From contig JACGCM010002285.1 of the NCBI GenBank assembly GCA_014058105.1, forward strand, positions 744,001 to 808,000: a DNA stretch of 64,000 bases. Direction: 5' to 3'. Source of the DNA: Kingdonia uniflora. Lineage: Eukaryota > Streptophyta > Magnoliopsida > Ranunculales > Circaeasteraceae. The notes below the pieces were generated by a model, which was not told the origin of the DNA, made no database searches, and saw nothing but the letters and a program-made list of their open reading frames with translations. The translations under genes and the position numbers were made by a program. Each line of letters starts with the position of its first letter. Positions within the stretch are counted from its first letter, which is position 1. Shown here one piece after another: positions 45,701 to 57,419 of this stretch.

Positions 45701-46835
45701 TCAAGCGAGTGTCTGGGAAGTGGTACCAATAATTTTATATGGTGGTTTCGAACCATGATTTTGTCGAGTATAAAATAGATCGTTGTATATGCGTCAAATA
45801 GAATGGGAGACATTTTGCATTTATGGTTTTGTACATCAACAATATTTTACTCGCTTGTAGTAATGTTTGGTTTCTTTAGGAGACGAAAGCCTTCTTATCT
45901 CATAATTTTTTATAAAAAAAATATGGGAGATTCCAGTCATGTTCTTGGCATCAAGATTGAGCGAGACAGGGACGGAGGGATACTTGGCATATCTTAAAGT
46001 GTGTATATCAATAAAGTTTTAAAGAGGTATGGCATGCTAGATTACAAAGCAGGTAAACTCCATGTTGTCAAGGGAGATATCTTTAAGAAGGCGATATCGT
46101 ACGTGACAATTTCGTCAGACATCGCTAAGGAGTGTGCTTTAGTAGTTGGTAGCCTCATGTATGGCATGATATGTATGAGATACGACATTAGTTTTGCTGT
46201 TTGGATGTTAGGAAGGTACCAACAGAACCCTTCTATCATTCATTGGCAGGCAACCAAGAAGTTTCTTCACTATTTAAAGAGGACTAGAGATTACAAATTA
46301 GTTTATATGAGATCAGATGAGCTCATGGCTTTGGACTATTCTGATTCAGATTTTGTAGGGGACAAAGATTATAAGTAAGTCTACTTCTGATTATGTTTTT
46401 ATGCTTACTCATAGTGTTATCTTATGGAGAAGTGTTAAATAGTCTTTTGTTGCTTCCTCAACTATGGAAGCAGAGTATGCAGCTTGTTTTGAGGCTTTCC
46501 GATAGGCTGTATGGCTCAAACAATTTATTTTTAAGCTGAAAGTTGTTGATTCAATTTTTCAACCATTACGAGTATTTTGAGACAATGAGGCTGTCGTCAA
46601 ATATGTTAAGAATGATAATGTAACTATGTATAATAGGTATATTGATATTAAGTATCACGTTATCATTGATAAAGTACAAAAAAAGATTATAGAGATTCCT
46701 CATTTGCTGACACTAGAGATTGCTGATTCGCTTACTAAGGGACTTTCGATACCAGTCTTCAGAGGAACATATTACGCGTATGAGATTGCTGGAGTCTCTT
46801 TGAGGATCTCTCTTTTATGTAGGAGTAGTTATTGA
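42797..46835 (+). mobile_element. Ty1/copia retrotransposon D, decayed
   Basis: Order on the plus strand: gag (42797-43340; NIKTLMDYNYSNWKLKI, HTKWVKANIMANLTIHSSIN), a CCHC remnant (about 43590; IKKGHVKHDC), a GAG-pre-integrase motif (about 44160; LWHKRI, DFPDFQTCIDCIRGK), RT (45360-45990; KWIFKIKYDSEGKVEHFKAR, LIAKGFDQRLGIDFDETFSP) and RNase H (46001-46835; DKVQKKIIEIPHLLTLEIAD near the end). Integrase before RT is the copia order. The RT active site YVDD has become YINN (about 45830), and stops and frameshifts are frequent. LTRs were not found. 42286-42796 is the likely 5' leader or LTR region but shows no match downstream. Confidence 0.85.
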
Positions 46836-48025
46836 TTTATTTTATTTACTGTTGCTCCATTAGAATTATTTATCCATATGAGAGTTATTCTCAGTTATTA
46901 TTTTAGTCGACATTCAGTCTAGATTTTAATTATTTAGCTGCTATTATATTTGGATCTGTTATTATTTATGCACATATTTAGTTTCAATTATGTAATAGCA
47001 ATAAAGTTTTAGATACGAGTGATTTCATCACATAACGGTTGTCTAAGTATCAAGTGCCTATAGAGAATATTGAAAGGTTTATCAGGTTAGCTTGGGTTGT
47101 ATATAGGTAGGCTCCACATCCTTTGGCCTTCATTTCAGTATGAGCGATGGTCTTCACATGACAGTTTGTCTAAGTATTGAAATGATGTGTCTAGCAAACA
47201 CATGTTGTAGGACACTAATGGAAATGTATCAAAACATTATTAAGGTATACATTTTCCATTCACACGCTAAACTCTATTAGTAAAGAAATTATACTTGAAA
47301 GCTATTTAGGTTGCTAGCCTGATGTCCACGCTATGAATTAGGTATGTGCTCAAAAGCCTGATAAAAATTTATCTGTGAATCATGTTAGCTATCTTATGAG
47401 TCGTAGAGTAATTGTCAAGATCGATGTAACATTGCCTTCGACAAATTATCGTGTGTGGTTTTAAAAAAACAAAGGATGCCCATCCGCTTTCATAAAAGCT
47501 GTGAATTAGGCTAAAAATATTTTCCTTAAAACATCGAGATTATTGAATTTTTCATCTATACCGACACTACTCAGTATTTTATTTTTATGTTTATGAACAC
47601 ACATGTTAATAGGTCATATAGGTGTTATCGGCTGTGCCCAATTGTTACACCAAGTTAAGGTTGGTAGGACTTAGTATTACTCTTTATTAATGTTGAGGGT
47701 ATAATGAGAAGAACACTCAAACCCTATCAAGTTAAATAGAGGGGAAGACCCTCTTGGAGGCTACAACATAGAAGATTATTCCATTAAGGTCTGCAGCCAA
47801 TCCAAGGGAAGACTCACTCAAGCTGAGGAAAATTTATAAAAGCAGGAAAACAGGTTAGTAAAATCCTTTTCATATCCATTCATTGATCATAGTAATAGTA
47901 TTAAATTCCTACAAAATATACTTAAACATTAAACCAAATTATTCCAAAATAAGCTATATTAGTAAAAATTTCCAAAAATGTGTTTCGAAATAGCTTTCAA
48001 TTCTGTAAAAAAAAACATACATTAA
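46836..48025. other. Non-coding stretch after copia D
   Basis: It is AT-rich with scattered stops in all frames that I read. It may include the 3' LTR of element D, but no direct repeat partner was recognised. Confidence 0.4.
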
Positions 48026-48266
48026 TCAAATAAACGCGGTACAACTTTTCTCCCAAGTTATGATATCACCAGCGCCAACATCCTCAAGGGGTCTATCTTC
48101 TATTACATAAACAATCTCATCTATTAATATATTATAGAAATTGCGAGAAGCTCTTCCACGTTGCTGAAGAGTTCTATAAGCAACTGTAACACCATACCAG
48201 TCTAATATTTCACAAGACCTTAGCGATACCAGTATAGATGGACGATATGCATTAGCAAATGGTAAG
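48026..48266 (-). pseudogene. Unrecognised ORF fragment interrupted by Ty3 element C
   Basis: The minus strand reads LPFANAYRPSILVSLRSCEI, then LDWYGVTVAYRTLQQRG, NFYNILIDEIVYVIEDRP and ends WEKSCTAFI at 48026. The frame stays open across the target duplication into the flank at 57420, for at least nine more codons, so the element interrupted an open frame. It reads like a real conserved protein end, but I cannot name the family. The first codons of the longer frame up to 48364 belong to the LTR. Confidence 0.4.
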
Positions 48267-48878
48267 TGTGATGGCCAAATTTTGTAAGCTCGAAATGGCT
48301 TAAAATTTGTTGTCACACCAGTGAACCTGTAATAATATTCTGATGACAAATAAGAAAATGACACAGGTGGATTTTAGCGTGGAAAACCTATGAATAGGTA
48401 AAAAACCACGACCTCGAGTTAAGAATTTTTGTAAAAGTATTTTTAGTGATTGAAATAGGTATCTTATTACAAGTGATTTCTAAGTTTAGAAATACTTGAA
48501 TCTTGTAACTAAGAAGTTTAAATAATTTGAGAATCTAGACAAGTTATTTCTTGTGTAATTTTTTTGGTTCTTGTCTCTTCTGGAACTTCATCTTTATATA
48601 GGCGTCCTCCACAACTCTTTATCGTGCTGAAGCATATTTTTTAAATAATGTGGTTGGTGGCGGTTTGACTGAGTAACTAACAAGTTTGTGAGAGACATAT
48701 ATCTTTAACTTGTTCAGGCTCTTCGGTTTAAGCTCGACCCACGTTCTTCACTAGTTCGTGGGGTTGGTTGAAATATTGATTGGAGGAGTTATGTTAATAA
48801 ATGTGCGGTCCTGAGATGGGGGTGAATCGAACTGGTGATAGCTCGATTTTAGGTGAGATCGAGGAATAGGTCCCTACA
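48267..48878 (-). repeat. 3' LTR of element C (612 bp)
   Basis: On the minus strand it starts TGTAGGGACC and ends GGCCATCACA. It is collinear with 56825-57414 and contains about 25 bp (near 48680-48710) that the other copy lacks. A TATATAAAG box is present on the minus strand near 48600. Confidence 0.92.
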
Positions 48879-48892
48879 ATCGCCCCCTCGCA
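48879..48892 (-). other. Polypurine tract of element C
   Basis: The minus strand reads GCGAGGGGGCGAT directly before the LTR start TGTAGGG. This is the plus-strand DNA primer site and fixes the element's orientation. Confidence 0.8.
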
Positions 48893-49309
48893 GTCAAAGT
48901 CATGAGTGGCTTTGGTTGAGAAAGTATCTGAGGGTAACGGGCATTTGATTAAATCTTTGAAAATCGAAATGGAGTAATGATTGTGTTGACTGGATGGAAG
49001 TTATATGATATTGGGAAGTGATGGGTATTAAATAATGATGTGGATGCTGATGTATGTGACAATTACGATTAAATAGTCGCGTCTGTAATAAATGATGACA
49101 CTTGAGAAAACGTACCTGCACAATAAATGTAAGGTTATATAAATAGTACATGTAACAAATCTTTTGAAACAATGTTTGCTTGCGTAACTTGTTCTGAAAC
49201 TTGCAATGTTTTTTGAAATTGTAAAGACTCGAAGGATGGTTCTTAAAGAGAGGATAGCGACAGAAACGCAGAGGTTGAAGTTGAAGAATTTGGGGACCAA
49301 TCCCTGAAG

Positions 49310-52300
49310 TTGTCTATTTCTGCTCCTGTTCCTCCGATTTATCAAGGTATGTCGGAAGAGGAAGCGGTTGAAGCTGAGGATGAATTTTATTGTAAGTGGA
49401 GGTTTCATGTTCTCATCTTAAAAAGTAAGGAACGTTGGGCTTATCTTCGTACACTGACGGAGCAAAATGTTCGGGCTTCATATGCAGGTGTAGATATAAC
49501 TGTGGGGCAGTTATGCTGATCTATTGTATCGTCATGGATTATAAGGTCGGGGGCCCTCATCATCCCTACCAACTCTTCGGGGCTGGCTGTTATAGAAGGT
49601 GCGGCGGTAGTAGTAGAGGAAGGAGACAAACGGTGGTGGCCTGCTTTTGCATTTCCATCACATTTTGGAGCTAAGAAGACCTTCAAGTTGTAGGGTTGGG
49701 GCTAGCACTGTGGCTACTGCTTGCATAGTTTTTATTTGAAGTTCTACTGGACTCCAACCAGACTCATACAAGGGTAGGTCTCTTTTGGATCCAATGTCTT
49801 CTTTGTATCAGGGTAAAATATCACTAAAATGGGATGAACTGAAGGACTTGAAGTTCCAGCATATTTAAACGACCTATTACTTAAAAAAGCATTGGAAAGA
49901 CTTGTTATCTGTAAAGTACCTGAAGGTTATGTTGGATAGATTGATGTATTTGTATCATACCTGAGATCGATTATTGAAATACTTGTTATTTGTAAAAATG
50001 TGTGTAACAGTTTTTAATATGAATAAAATTAGACATTTGATCACTTGTGTTGTACATATAGAGAGTATATAGAAATCGAGCTTTAAGAATGTTGTGATGT
50101 AAGTACAGCGTGTAATGTTTGTTGAAATTAGTTGAGGCGAAAAAGTGTTTAAGATTTTCGTACTTCAAAAAATTGATCTAATAGAGTTTTACGAAATAAG
50201 AAATCTAGATAGAAAATGCTCGACCTAGAAAGCAATATAACGGACAAGCTCGAAGGAAGAGATAAGTGCAAATATTTTCCCATAATTATTGAGTTTTTTG
50301 TTGTGAGATACAATATAAACTGCACGTCATTTTGAGGGGGACAGTTTGAATGTCATATATATATATAACACCAAGAGTAGGAAGAATTGTGAAGGTGGAA
50401 AAGAGGTTAGGATGGTACGGGCTTGATCTCAAAGGATTCGGCATGCCGCGGAAGAACGATTGGCTATAAAGATAGCTAAAGTACGGGAGAAGATTTTTGG
50501 CATTTTTGGTTAAGATGCTGAGTTACCAGTGAGGGAGTGTCAGCTCAAAGGATTAGATGTAAGGAGTAGGGAATGTGAGTAAGCCCATTATTTCTATGAG
50601 GTATACTTTCGTGTGCTGGTGTTGAATCCTGCAGCTTGAGAAGAAATTGTTAAATTGATTGCTAAGGTTGAAATTGAACTTGAAGATGACTGATTGAGTG
50701 GTGACGTGATCGGATGTGGTGTTCTAGTTAATTAAATATGTTTTAGATGTGATGTTGCAAAAATGCGTTGATCATAAAAATATGTTTGTTAAATGTGAAT
50801 AGAAAAAAATGCAAATCAATGGGATCCTCTATAGTTGCAAATGTCGTTTGAAAATTGTTGCAATAAATATTTTGAATACTTTTGAAAATTTTGTTAGCTT
50901 TGGAAATGATGTCACTTTACTATAAGTATGGTACAAAAAGGAGGAAATGCAGAAGCTTTCAGTTTTGTTTTGTAGGTAAAGCTGAGAAATTTGATAACGT
51001 GTAGTGTGAATCGTCATGAGTGTGGGAAGGTCAGAAAAAGATACGGAGGCAGGAGAGAAGAATATGTTAAAATATGAGGGGAGGGGTAATGGTGGAAAGT
51101 CTATTTTATTGAAAAGGTACAAGACGTCTGACATGGATAGGGGAAAGGATGCCTCAGTTCTAAAACCGAGGATGGGTCATGCAAGGTACAATAAATGCCA
51201 GCCACTAGAGATAGAAAGGATAAATAGTGCTTCTTCATCATCATTCAGACGTTTTTCAACTTCTAAAAATTTGGATAGCACAGAGAAAGGGGCGCAAAAA
51301 AATTGTAGAGGACTTGATAAGGAGGTTTCTAAGGGCGATCAACGGTCGAGAAAAGTGACAGATACTGGATCATGCAGGTGGCTATATAGCAGTGTTATGA
51401 GGGAGGGCTTGGCGCTACTGCGGATTCCTACTCAGATTCTGAAGGTTGGTAGAGACGTGTGGGATATATATGTGTTTTTGCCAATCATAATCGCTTTTAT
51501 TTTGAAGTAAATCTTAACATCAACCATATTGTAATAACTGTATAGTGTATATACACAAAATATATTAAAGATATATGCTGAACTTATATGAATGATTTAT
51601 ACGAAGTAATGGTAGATACCTGAACCTGTATGTAGGTCGAGCATGTGAGGCAATTGTGTAGGTCAAAACTTTGCCTGTAGAAATTGTTGTTGATATGGGT
51701 TGTGTACCTGTCAATGAGGTGTCGACCTCTGGTCGGACGATGGAGTATGATGGTGAGGTTGAAGTAGGATTGGAACAATTTCTAGGTTTTCCTGGTCAAT
51801 TGATATCCTATCCTCCTGGTTCGGATCCCTTTAGAGAATTCTGTAAGGCCAAGGCCGCTGTAGGAGGGACATGGGGTAATTGTGTAAAATATGTCGGTAG
51901 GCACTTTAGGGGTTGTACACTAACGGCGGGGGAAGAGTGTTTTTATCTATTGGCCGATTTAGAAGTGGAAAAATGAGATAGGGGTATAGACGAATCGATC
52001 TCGTTAGAATACTTTGATGGGGGTGTTCGGAGTAACTTTGATGAAGGTTTTTTGTGTTACCTGTCTTAATTAGAGTACGGTTGAGTCTTCCTTTGACCAA
52101 TTTAGCGAAGGGGATCATGAATGCAATTTGAGCATGTCCTGTTCAATTGAATGTGAACATGTGGGAGGTAATAAATGTATACGATCATCTGAATGAGAAG
52201 TGGGAAAACTAGGGGAAAGAGAGGAGGATATCCCCTGAGGATGTGCCGCAATTCTATGGGGTAAAGAATTATCATGCTAGTGGTGGGGCATATTTCTGTA

Positions 52301-54009
52301 CGAGCGTAACTAGGCCTCGTTTCTTCGATCTAAATTCAGCAGGTCGAACTTGGAATGACAACGTCATATGGGTGAATGGTAATTGCCTTTAGAGAGATGA
52401 CGAAGAACCTCTGGATCTTAGGTTTAGAATTGTAAAACAAAGTAAGTACTGCCATGCATAGATAATATATTGATATGCTTGAACTGATACTTGTGGTTGA
52501 TAATGAAGTGATGTTGTATATTGCAGGTATGAAATCCCACGTCAAGAAGAAAGAGTCTCTGTTGGACGAGGTTGCTGAGGAGGAGGTTGAGCTCGAATTT
52601 CTATTAGAAAGACTAGGTCTCAGCAGAAAGAAGAGAGTTGATAGTATGTCAAAAATGGTGAAAAAGGCTCAGTCGACCAGGCTGATGACGGGAGTCGATG
52701 AAGGAATAAGAGAGGAACTAGTATGGAAGGTCGATTTCACTCGGCTAAGACCTCTGAAATAGAGAGTTCGGTTCAGCCTGAACCTATCATGTCGAGCAAA
52801 CTAGCTCAAAAATATCTAAAAAAATAGATGCTGAAGTCTGTGGCAGCCTCTGGTACCACTGGAAGTGGTGAGTCTGCTAAAGAAAAAAGGAGAAGGGTTG
52901 AATTTTTACAGAAGTCTGGTGAGAAGGTCGACGAAGAGTGACCTGTTGTGCCTGATAACCTTAAAAAGGAAGAAGAAAGGGCCAGGCTGGCGACCCTTCA
53001 TGGGGAGGAAGATACGAGCAAGATGGTAAGTGTATGTTGGTTATATGAAATATATTTATTGCATTTCGAGCTGATGAGGTCGATTTATTATGCAGGTTGC
53101 TCAGTTAGTAAAGTGGCTCTGGCTTGGAGTTGAAGAAGATAAGTCGGAGCTGAAGAAGATAAAGATCAGGCTTGAGACAAAGTTAACTCGAGCAAAAGCT
53201 GATACTGCTAAGGATGCAAAGAAGTTGGAGGCTCTGAAGGTCTCTCATGCCATAGCAATTAGGCAGTTACAGGTGGAGGCGGGAGCCAAGCCGGAGGAGA
53301 TGGCCGAGGAGCACGACGGGCTTGCGCGCCACCTGATGTCAAAGGGTTACTCGGAGGAGGAGGTGGATGCCATTAAGGCGAACACCTACATTAAGGAGGA
53401 AGATGAAGTAGAGATTGATGAGGTCGCAAAGGGAGTCGTGGATGGGTTAGATGTTGACTCCCGTCAGACTGTGATTGACAATCAAGGAGACGACACCGAA
53501 CACCTCGAGGGTGAGACTGAGCAGGTAGGGTAGGGAATTGATGGAATGAAATTATATGAACATATTCGGCATGTATCATAAATTGTTGGATTTTGTATAT
53601 TTAATAGACTCGAAGGCTGAGCTCGTCTGTAACCCTCTTGTAGGTATATAGAGAAATCAATCTCAGGATAAAAGACCTAGAGACTGAGCTTGCCAGGGAG
53701 AAAGAGATTTATACATCCTTGCTGTCTTTGCAAGCTGAGCTACAGGCTAGATCGACAAAGGCTTATATGATATAGTTGATGATATACTAAGTAACAAGAG
53801 TAATCATAGAATGTAGAGGTATATATAAAATAAAAATTAGACAATTGCATATTGGAAAGGTGCACCTGAGATACCGAAATACCTGCCATGAAGTATTTCG
53901 CTGAGTTGGTACTTCGACCTTAAGTTTAAAAGTAGTTGTACACAGTAGATGTTAGAAATCAAATACTTTTTAGAAATGAGATACGTATAAGTGTGTGTTA
54001 ATCAAACTG

Positions 54010-54052
<43 letters not shown>

Positions 54053-54635
54053 GCAGGTCGAATTGGATTCAGTTCGCTCGCGCAAAGATGATGCACTCCA
54101 ATGTAACTGAGAATTTGCAAAGGAGTTTGATAGGATGAGGGGAGTGAGTGTGGACAGAAAAGACCAGCACGTAAAATTACACTTCAAATATGTTGAGGCA
54201 AGCCAGGCTGTTGTTGAACTCAGTCGTAAGCCCGAGAAGAAAGATGTCGAGATCGGCAAAGGGTCAAAAGAGCTTGAGGTGATGAAGGAACAGGCGACAA
54301 AACTTTAGAGTCGGATTGACATTCTGATGTCAAAGAATAGGTCGGTTGAAATGGCTCAGTATCGTATTCAGGCGCTAGAAAGATCAGAAGAGCAATTTCG
54401 GGCTGATCTCCAAAATTGTAGAAGTGAGTTAGAACGATTGAAGCAGATATTGGTGGAAAAAGATGACGAGCTGAAAGTAGCTCAAGAGAATCTATCGGTC
54501 TCGGAGGTTGTAGTTGAACACTTACATGTATCCCTATCTGCGGAGAATATGGAGTTTTGGGAGATGCAACGAAGATGTAATGATCATAATGAGAGAGTGG
54601 CTCGACTAAAGGCTGAACTGGCGCGCCTAGGTTAG
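49310..54635 (+). pseudogene. Antisense multi-exon coiled-coil gene carried by element C
   Basis: Plus-strand blocks read as exons with plant splice sites: 49310-49690 (VPPIYQGMSEEEAVEAEDEF; after a shift, AVVVEEGDKRWWPAFAF), 51016-51510 (basic, Ser-rich), 51671-51976 (FLGFPGQLISYPPGSDPF, GGTWGNCVKYVGRHFRG), about 52200-52441 (VPQFYGVKNYHASGGAYF, ending A|GTAAGT), 52527-53025, 53096-53524 (GYSEEEVDAIKANTYIKEED, VVDGLDVDSRQTVIDNQGDD), 53644-53763 and 54057-54635 (YRIQALERSEEQFRADLQNC, NERVARLKAEL). Acceptors are all GCAG|GT or GTAG|GT. The C-terminal half is a long coiled coil. The layout resembles the plant 'putative gypsy type transposon' proteins (a globular domain plus coiled coil) found in Ty3 elements. 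Function is unknown. In-frame stops (for example near 54110 and 54307) show this copy is broken. Confidence 0.65.
54009..54050. repeat. (AT)n microsatellite before a splice acceptor
   Basis: About 40 bp of TA repeat runs into TTATGCAG, the acceptor of the last exon of the antisense gene. Confidence 0.9.
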
Positions 54636-55003
54636 ACATGGAGCTGATCCATAAAGAAAAATTGTACGCTAATCTGGAGGCGCGCCTCGAGAAGTTGAGA
54701 TCGAAATTCGCAACGATGGTCGTATCCAATGTATCAAGTTCTGACCTGTTAAAGTCGATTGTTGCATATTTGGCCTCAACTTATCGAGAATAGTAGAGTT
54801 AGCGTTGCGAATTTTGATGTATCTAGCTTAGCGTACAAGTTGAAGTTGATAAATTGGTTAACTTCTCGATGTATCAAATTGAAAAGTTGAAGAACTTGAT
54901 ACATTGGATATGACCATCGTTGAGAATTTTGATCTCGACTTCTCGAGGCGCACCTCCATATTGGCGTATAATTTTTCCTTATGGATCAGCTCCATGTCTA
55001 ACC
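54630..55003. repeat. Inverted repeat, 113-bp arms, 148-bp spacer
   Basis: Arm 1 (54630-54742) starts GGTTAGACATGGAGCTGATC. Arm 2 (54891-55003) ends GATCAGCTCCATGTCTAACC. The arms are reverse complements over their length with about ten mismatches, sharing TTCTCGAGGCGC and AACTTGATACATTGGATA. The spacer also contains scrambled shorter pieces of the same text. Arm 1 is the direct continuation of the coiled-coil gene, so arm 2 is an inverted copy of its 3' part. Transcription from either strand would give a long hairpin RNA. Confidence 0.9.
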
Positions 55004-55199
55004 GAGAATCAAGTGTTATCCTTGATTTAACTGGTATTAGATCGATGGAAAGCTAGTATAATCTATGCTCTGATCTGAATAAAGTGGTTGAATCTACATA
55101 AGTAGAGAGATGTTGTGAAAAACTTCGAAGTTTCATTGATAAGTTTAGAATTTACATTAGATGGAGATAAGCATCTCACTTTTAGAATTAAAAAAAACA

Positions 55200-56803
55200 A
55201 AAGTGAGAAAAAGAAATGGAGTAGTAAGATGCTTAACGATAGTACCGTTTAGTCGCCTAGTGTTCCAAGGATTTGAAATGGGGATTCCCTCTTCTGTCAT
55301 GAGATGATATGATCTCAGACCTGAGAGACCTGTAATAAAGAATTGACCCTCCCAGTTGTCGGTTAATTTTCCAGCGTGAGGCTCTTTGCAATATTGAGAA
55401 ATTTCTTTAAGGACAAGATCGTCGACTTGGAAGGTACGATGTCGAACTCAGTTGTTGTATGATCTGGCTAGCATATGATGATATCAGCCGAGGTTAGCGA
55501 TGGCGCGTTCCCTAGTTTCATCAATCATATTGAGGTTGCAAGCCAACTCGAACTCGTTTTCCTCTTCGGTCAGCTCGTGATCTCGAACTGGGTGATGATA
55601 TTCAGAAGGAATGATGGCCTCACTACCATAGGCAAGGAGGAATGGAGCTCATCCTGTTGACGTTCGTGGAGTGCTTCGATATGCCCATAGGACATAAGGT
55701 AGTTCGCGAACCCAATTCCCTTTTCCTGTGAGTGATGCTTTTTTTGAGTCTATCAACGATGGTTTTGTTGGTGATTTTGGCTTAGCCGTTGCCTTGAGGA
55801 TAGTAAGGATTGGATGGTGAGTGGATGATATTGTGTTGGTTGAGGAATGATACGATTTTTTCCCCAACAAATTGGGGCCCATTATCGATACGAATTACGT
55901 GGGGGCACTCAAATCGAGTGATAATGTGCTCCCAGATAAAAAAGATGATCTCTTCTTCTCTGGTTTGACATAGAGGAACTGCTTCTACCCATTTTGTAAA
56001 ATAATTGGTAGCTACGAGGAGGTGACGGCAAATACCTAGTGAATTAGGGAATTCGTCGAAGAGATCAAGTGTCCATCTTTTGAATGGCAAGAACACCTTA
56101 CTTGCATGGAGTTCGAGCGCAGGGGCGCGTATCATGTGTCCATGTCGTTGGCAGGTGTTGCATCTGCGTTAGTACTCTTCTGCTTGCTTGCACATGCCAG
56201 GCCAAAATACTCCCTGTATAATAGCTCTATTTGCTAGTGATCGACCTGCGGTATGGGAGCTACAAGTCCCTTCATGTAATTTGCAGAGCATTTCATCTGC
56301 TTTGGATTTGAAGAGGCATTTAAGATAAGGCCCTGTGACAAAAAGACGGTATAGTGTACCATTATGATTTGTGTAACGCTTTAAGTTGTTGATTAACTGT
56401 CGGCATTCTTTTTGATCCTCTGGAAGGGGTCTATTGCAACTGCTGTCGACGCCAAGGTAGGCTAAGAAAGGCTTTCGCCAATCGTCGTCTCCCCCTTTAT
56501 CGCCCCCAGTGTTGATCGTGCATACTAAAATGCGATCAATACTGGAGGTTAAAACGATTTCGATCTGAAGATATCAAACTTCTGTACCTAAGACCCCATC
56601 TAGATATGCCAAGGAATCAGCGTATTTGTTCTCCCCTCGTGGAAGATAATCAAGAGTTGCTTTTGCGAACTTGTTCATCCTATCTCGATGAGGGTTGCGT
56701 ATTCTATCATCTTCCCATTATTCTTATATCGCTAAGATTGTGTTTTAACCATGACTGAAAATCGTAATGAAAGACTACCTTAGGATATCGTGGAAATACA
56801 ATC
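55200..56803 (-). pseudogene. RNase H end and integrase of element C
   Basis: Reading leftwards from the leader there is the RNase H tail (about 56720-56600; KMIEYATLIE, broken), a linker, the zinc-binding region LHEGTCSSHTAGRSLANRAI with FWPGMCKQAEEY, a stop, RRCNTCQRHG (about 56270-56130), then the catalytic core RWTLDLFDEF (first Asp) and VIRIDNGPQFVGEKIV (second Asp), and NPYYPQGNG, stop, AKITNKT, where the expected Gln-Ala-Glu has become stop-Ala-Lys, so the third acidic residue is lost. The C-terminal part (55649-55220) ends near TRRLNGTIVKH. Integrase would insert cDNA. This copy cannot. Confidence 0.88.
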
Positions 56804-56822
56804 TTTCCCACAGACGGCATCA
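56804..56822 (-). other. Primer-binding-site-like sequence of element C
   Basis: The minus strand reads TGATGCCGTCTGTGGGAAAG just inside the 5' LTR. The family consensus in this window (27881-27900) is TTTGGCGTCGTCTGTGGGAA. It resembles the TGGCGCC-type sites of plant Ty3 elements primed by a cytosolic tRNA. Confidence 0.7.
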
Positions 56823-56824
56823 AA

Positions 56825-57414
56825 TGTAATGGCCAAATTTTGTAAGCTCAAAATGACTTGAAATTCGCTATCACACCAGTGAACCTATAATAATATTCTG
56901 ATGACAAATAAGAAAATGACACAGGTGGATTTTAGCGTGGAAAACATCTGAATAGGTAAAAAACCACGACCTCAAGTAGAAGATTTTTGTAAAAGTATTT
57001 TTAGTGATTGAAATATGTATCTTATTACAAGTAATCTCTAAGTTTAAAAATGCTTGAATCTTGTAACTAAGAAGTTTGAATAATTTGAGAATCTAGACAA
57101 GTGATTTTTTGTGTAATTTTTTTGGTTCTTGTCTCTTCTGGAACTTCTTCTTTATATAGGCGTCCTCCGCAACTCTTCATCGTGCTAAAGCACATTTTCT
57201 GAATAATGTGGTTAGTGGCGGTTTGACTGGGACATGTGTCTTTGACTTGTTCAGGCTCTTCGGTTTATGCTCGACCCACGTTCTTCACTAGTTCGTAAGG
57301 TTGGTTTAAATATTGACTGGAGGAGCTATGTTGATAAATGTCTGGCCTGAGATGGGGGTGAATCGAATTGGTGACAACTCAATTTTAGGTGAGATCGAGG
57401 GATAGGTCCCTACA
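56825..57414 (-). repeat. 5' LTR of element C (590 bp)
   Basis: On the minus strand it starts TGTAGGGACC and ends GGCCATTACA. GTAAG follows on its outer side and matches the 5 bp outside the left LTR. Confidence 0.92.
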
Positions 57415-57419
57415 GTAAG

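Larger units (their letters stand above)
48267..57414 (-). mobile_element. Complete-ended Ty3/gypsy element C, 9,148 bp, internally deleted and gene-carrying
   Basis: Two LTRs in the same minus orientation (48267-48878 and 56825-57414) bound the element, with a perfect 5-bp target duplication GTAAG on both sides (48262-48266 and 57415-57419). A primer-binding-like site lies inside the right LTR and a polypurine tract inside the left one, which confirms the direction. Only RNase H and integrase remain of gag-pol, because the leader jumps directly into RNase H. Between integrase and the 3' LTR lies a gene on the opposite (plus) strand with introns. The two LTRs differ by roughly a tenth plus an indel, so the insertion is not recent. 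Confidence 0.92.

Noticed and set aside
42286..47700. LTRs for copia element D
   Set aside because: I compared the flanks by eye and found no convincing direct repeat with TG..CA ends.
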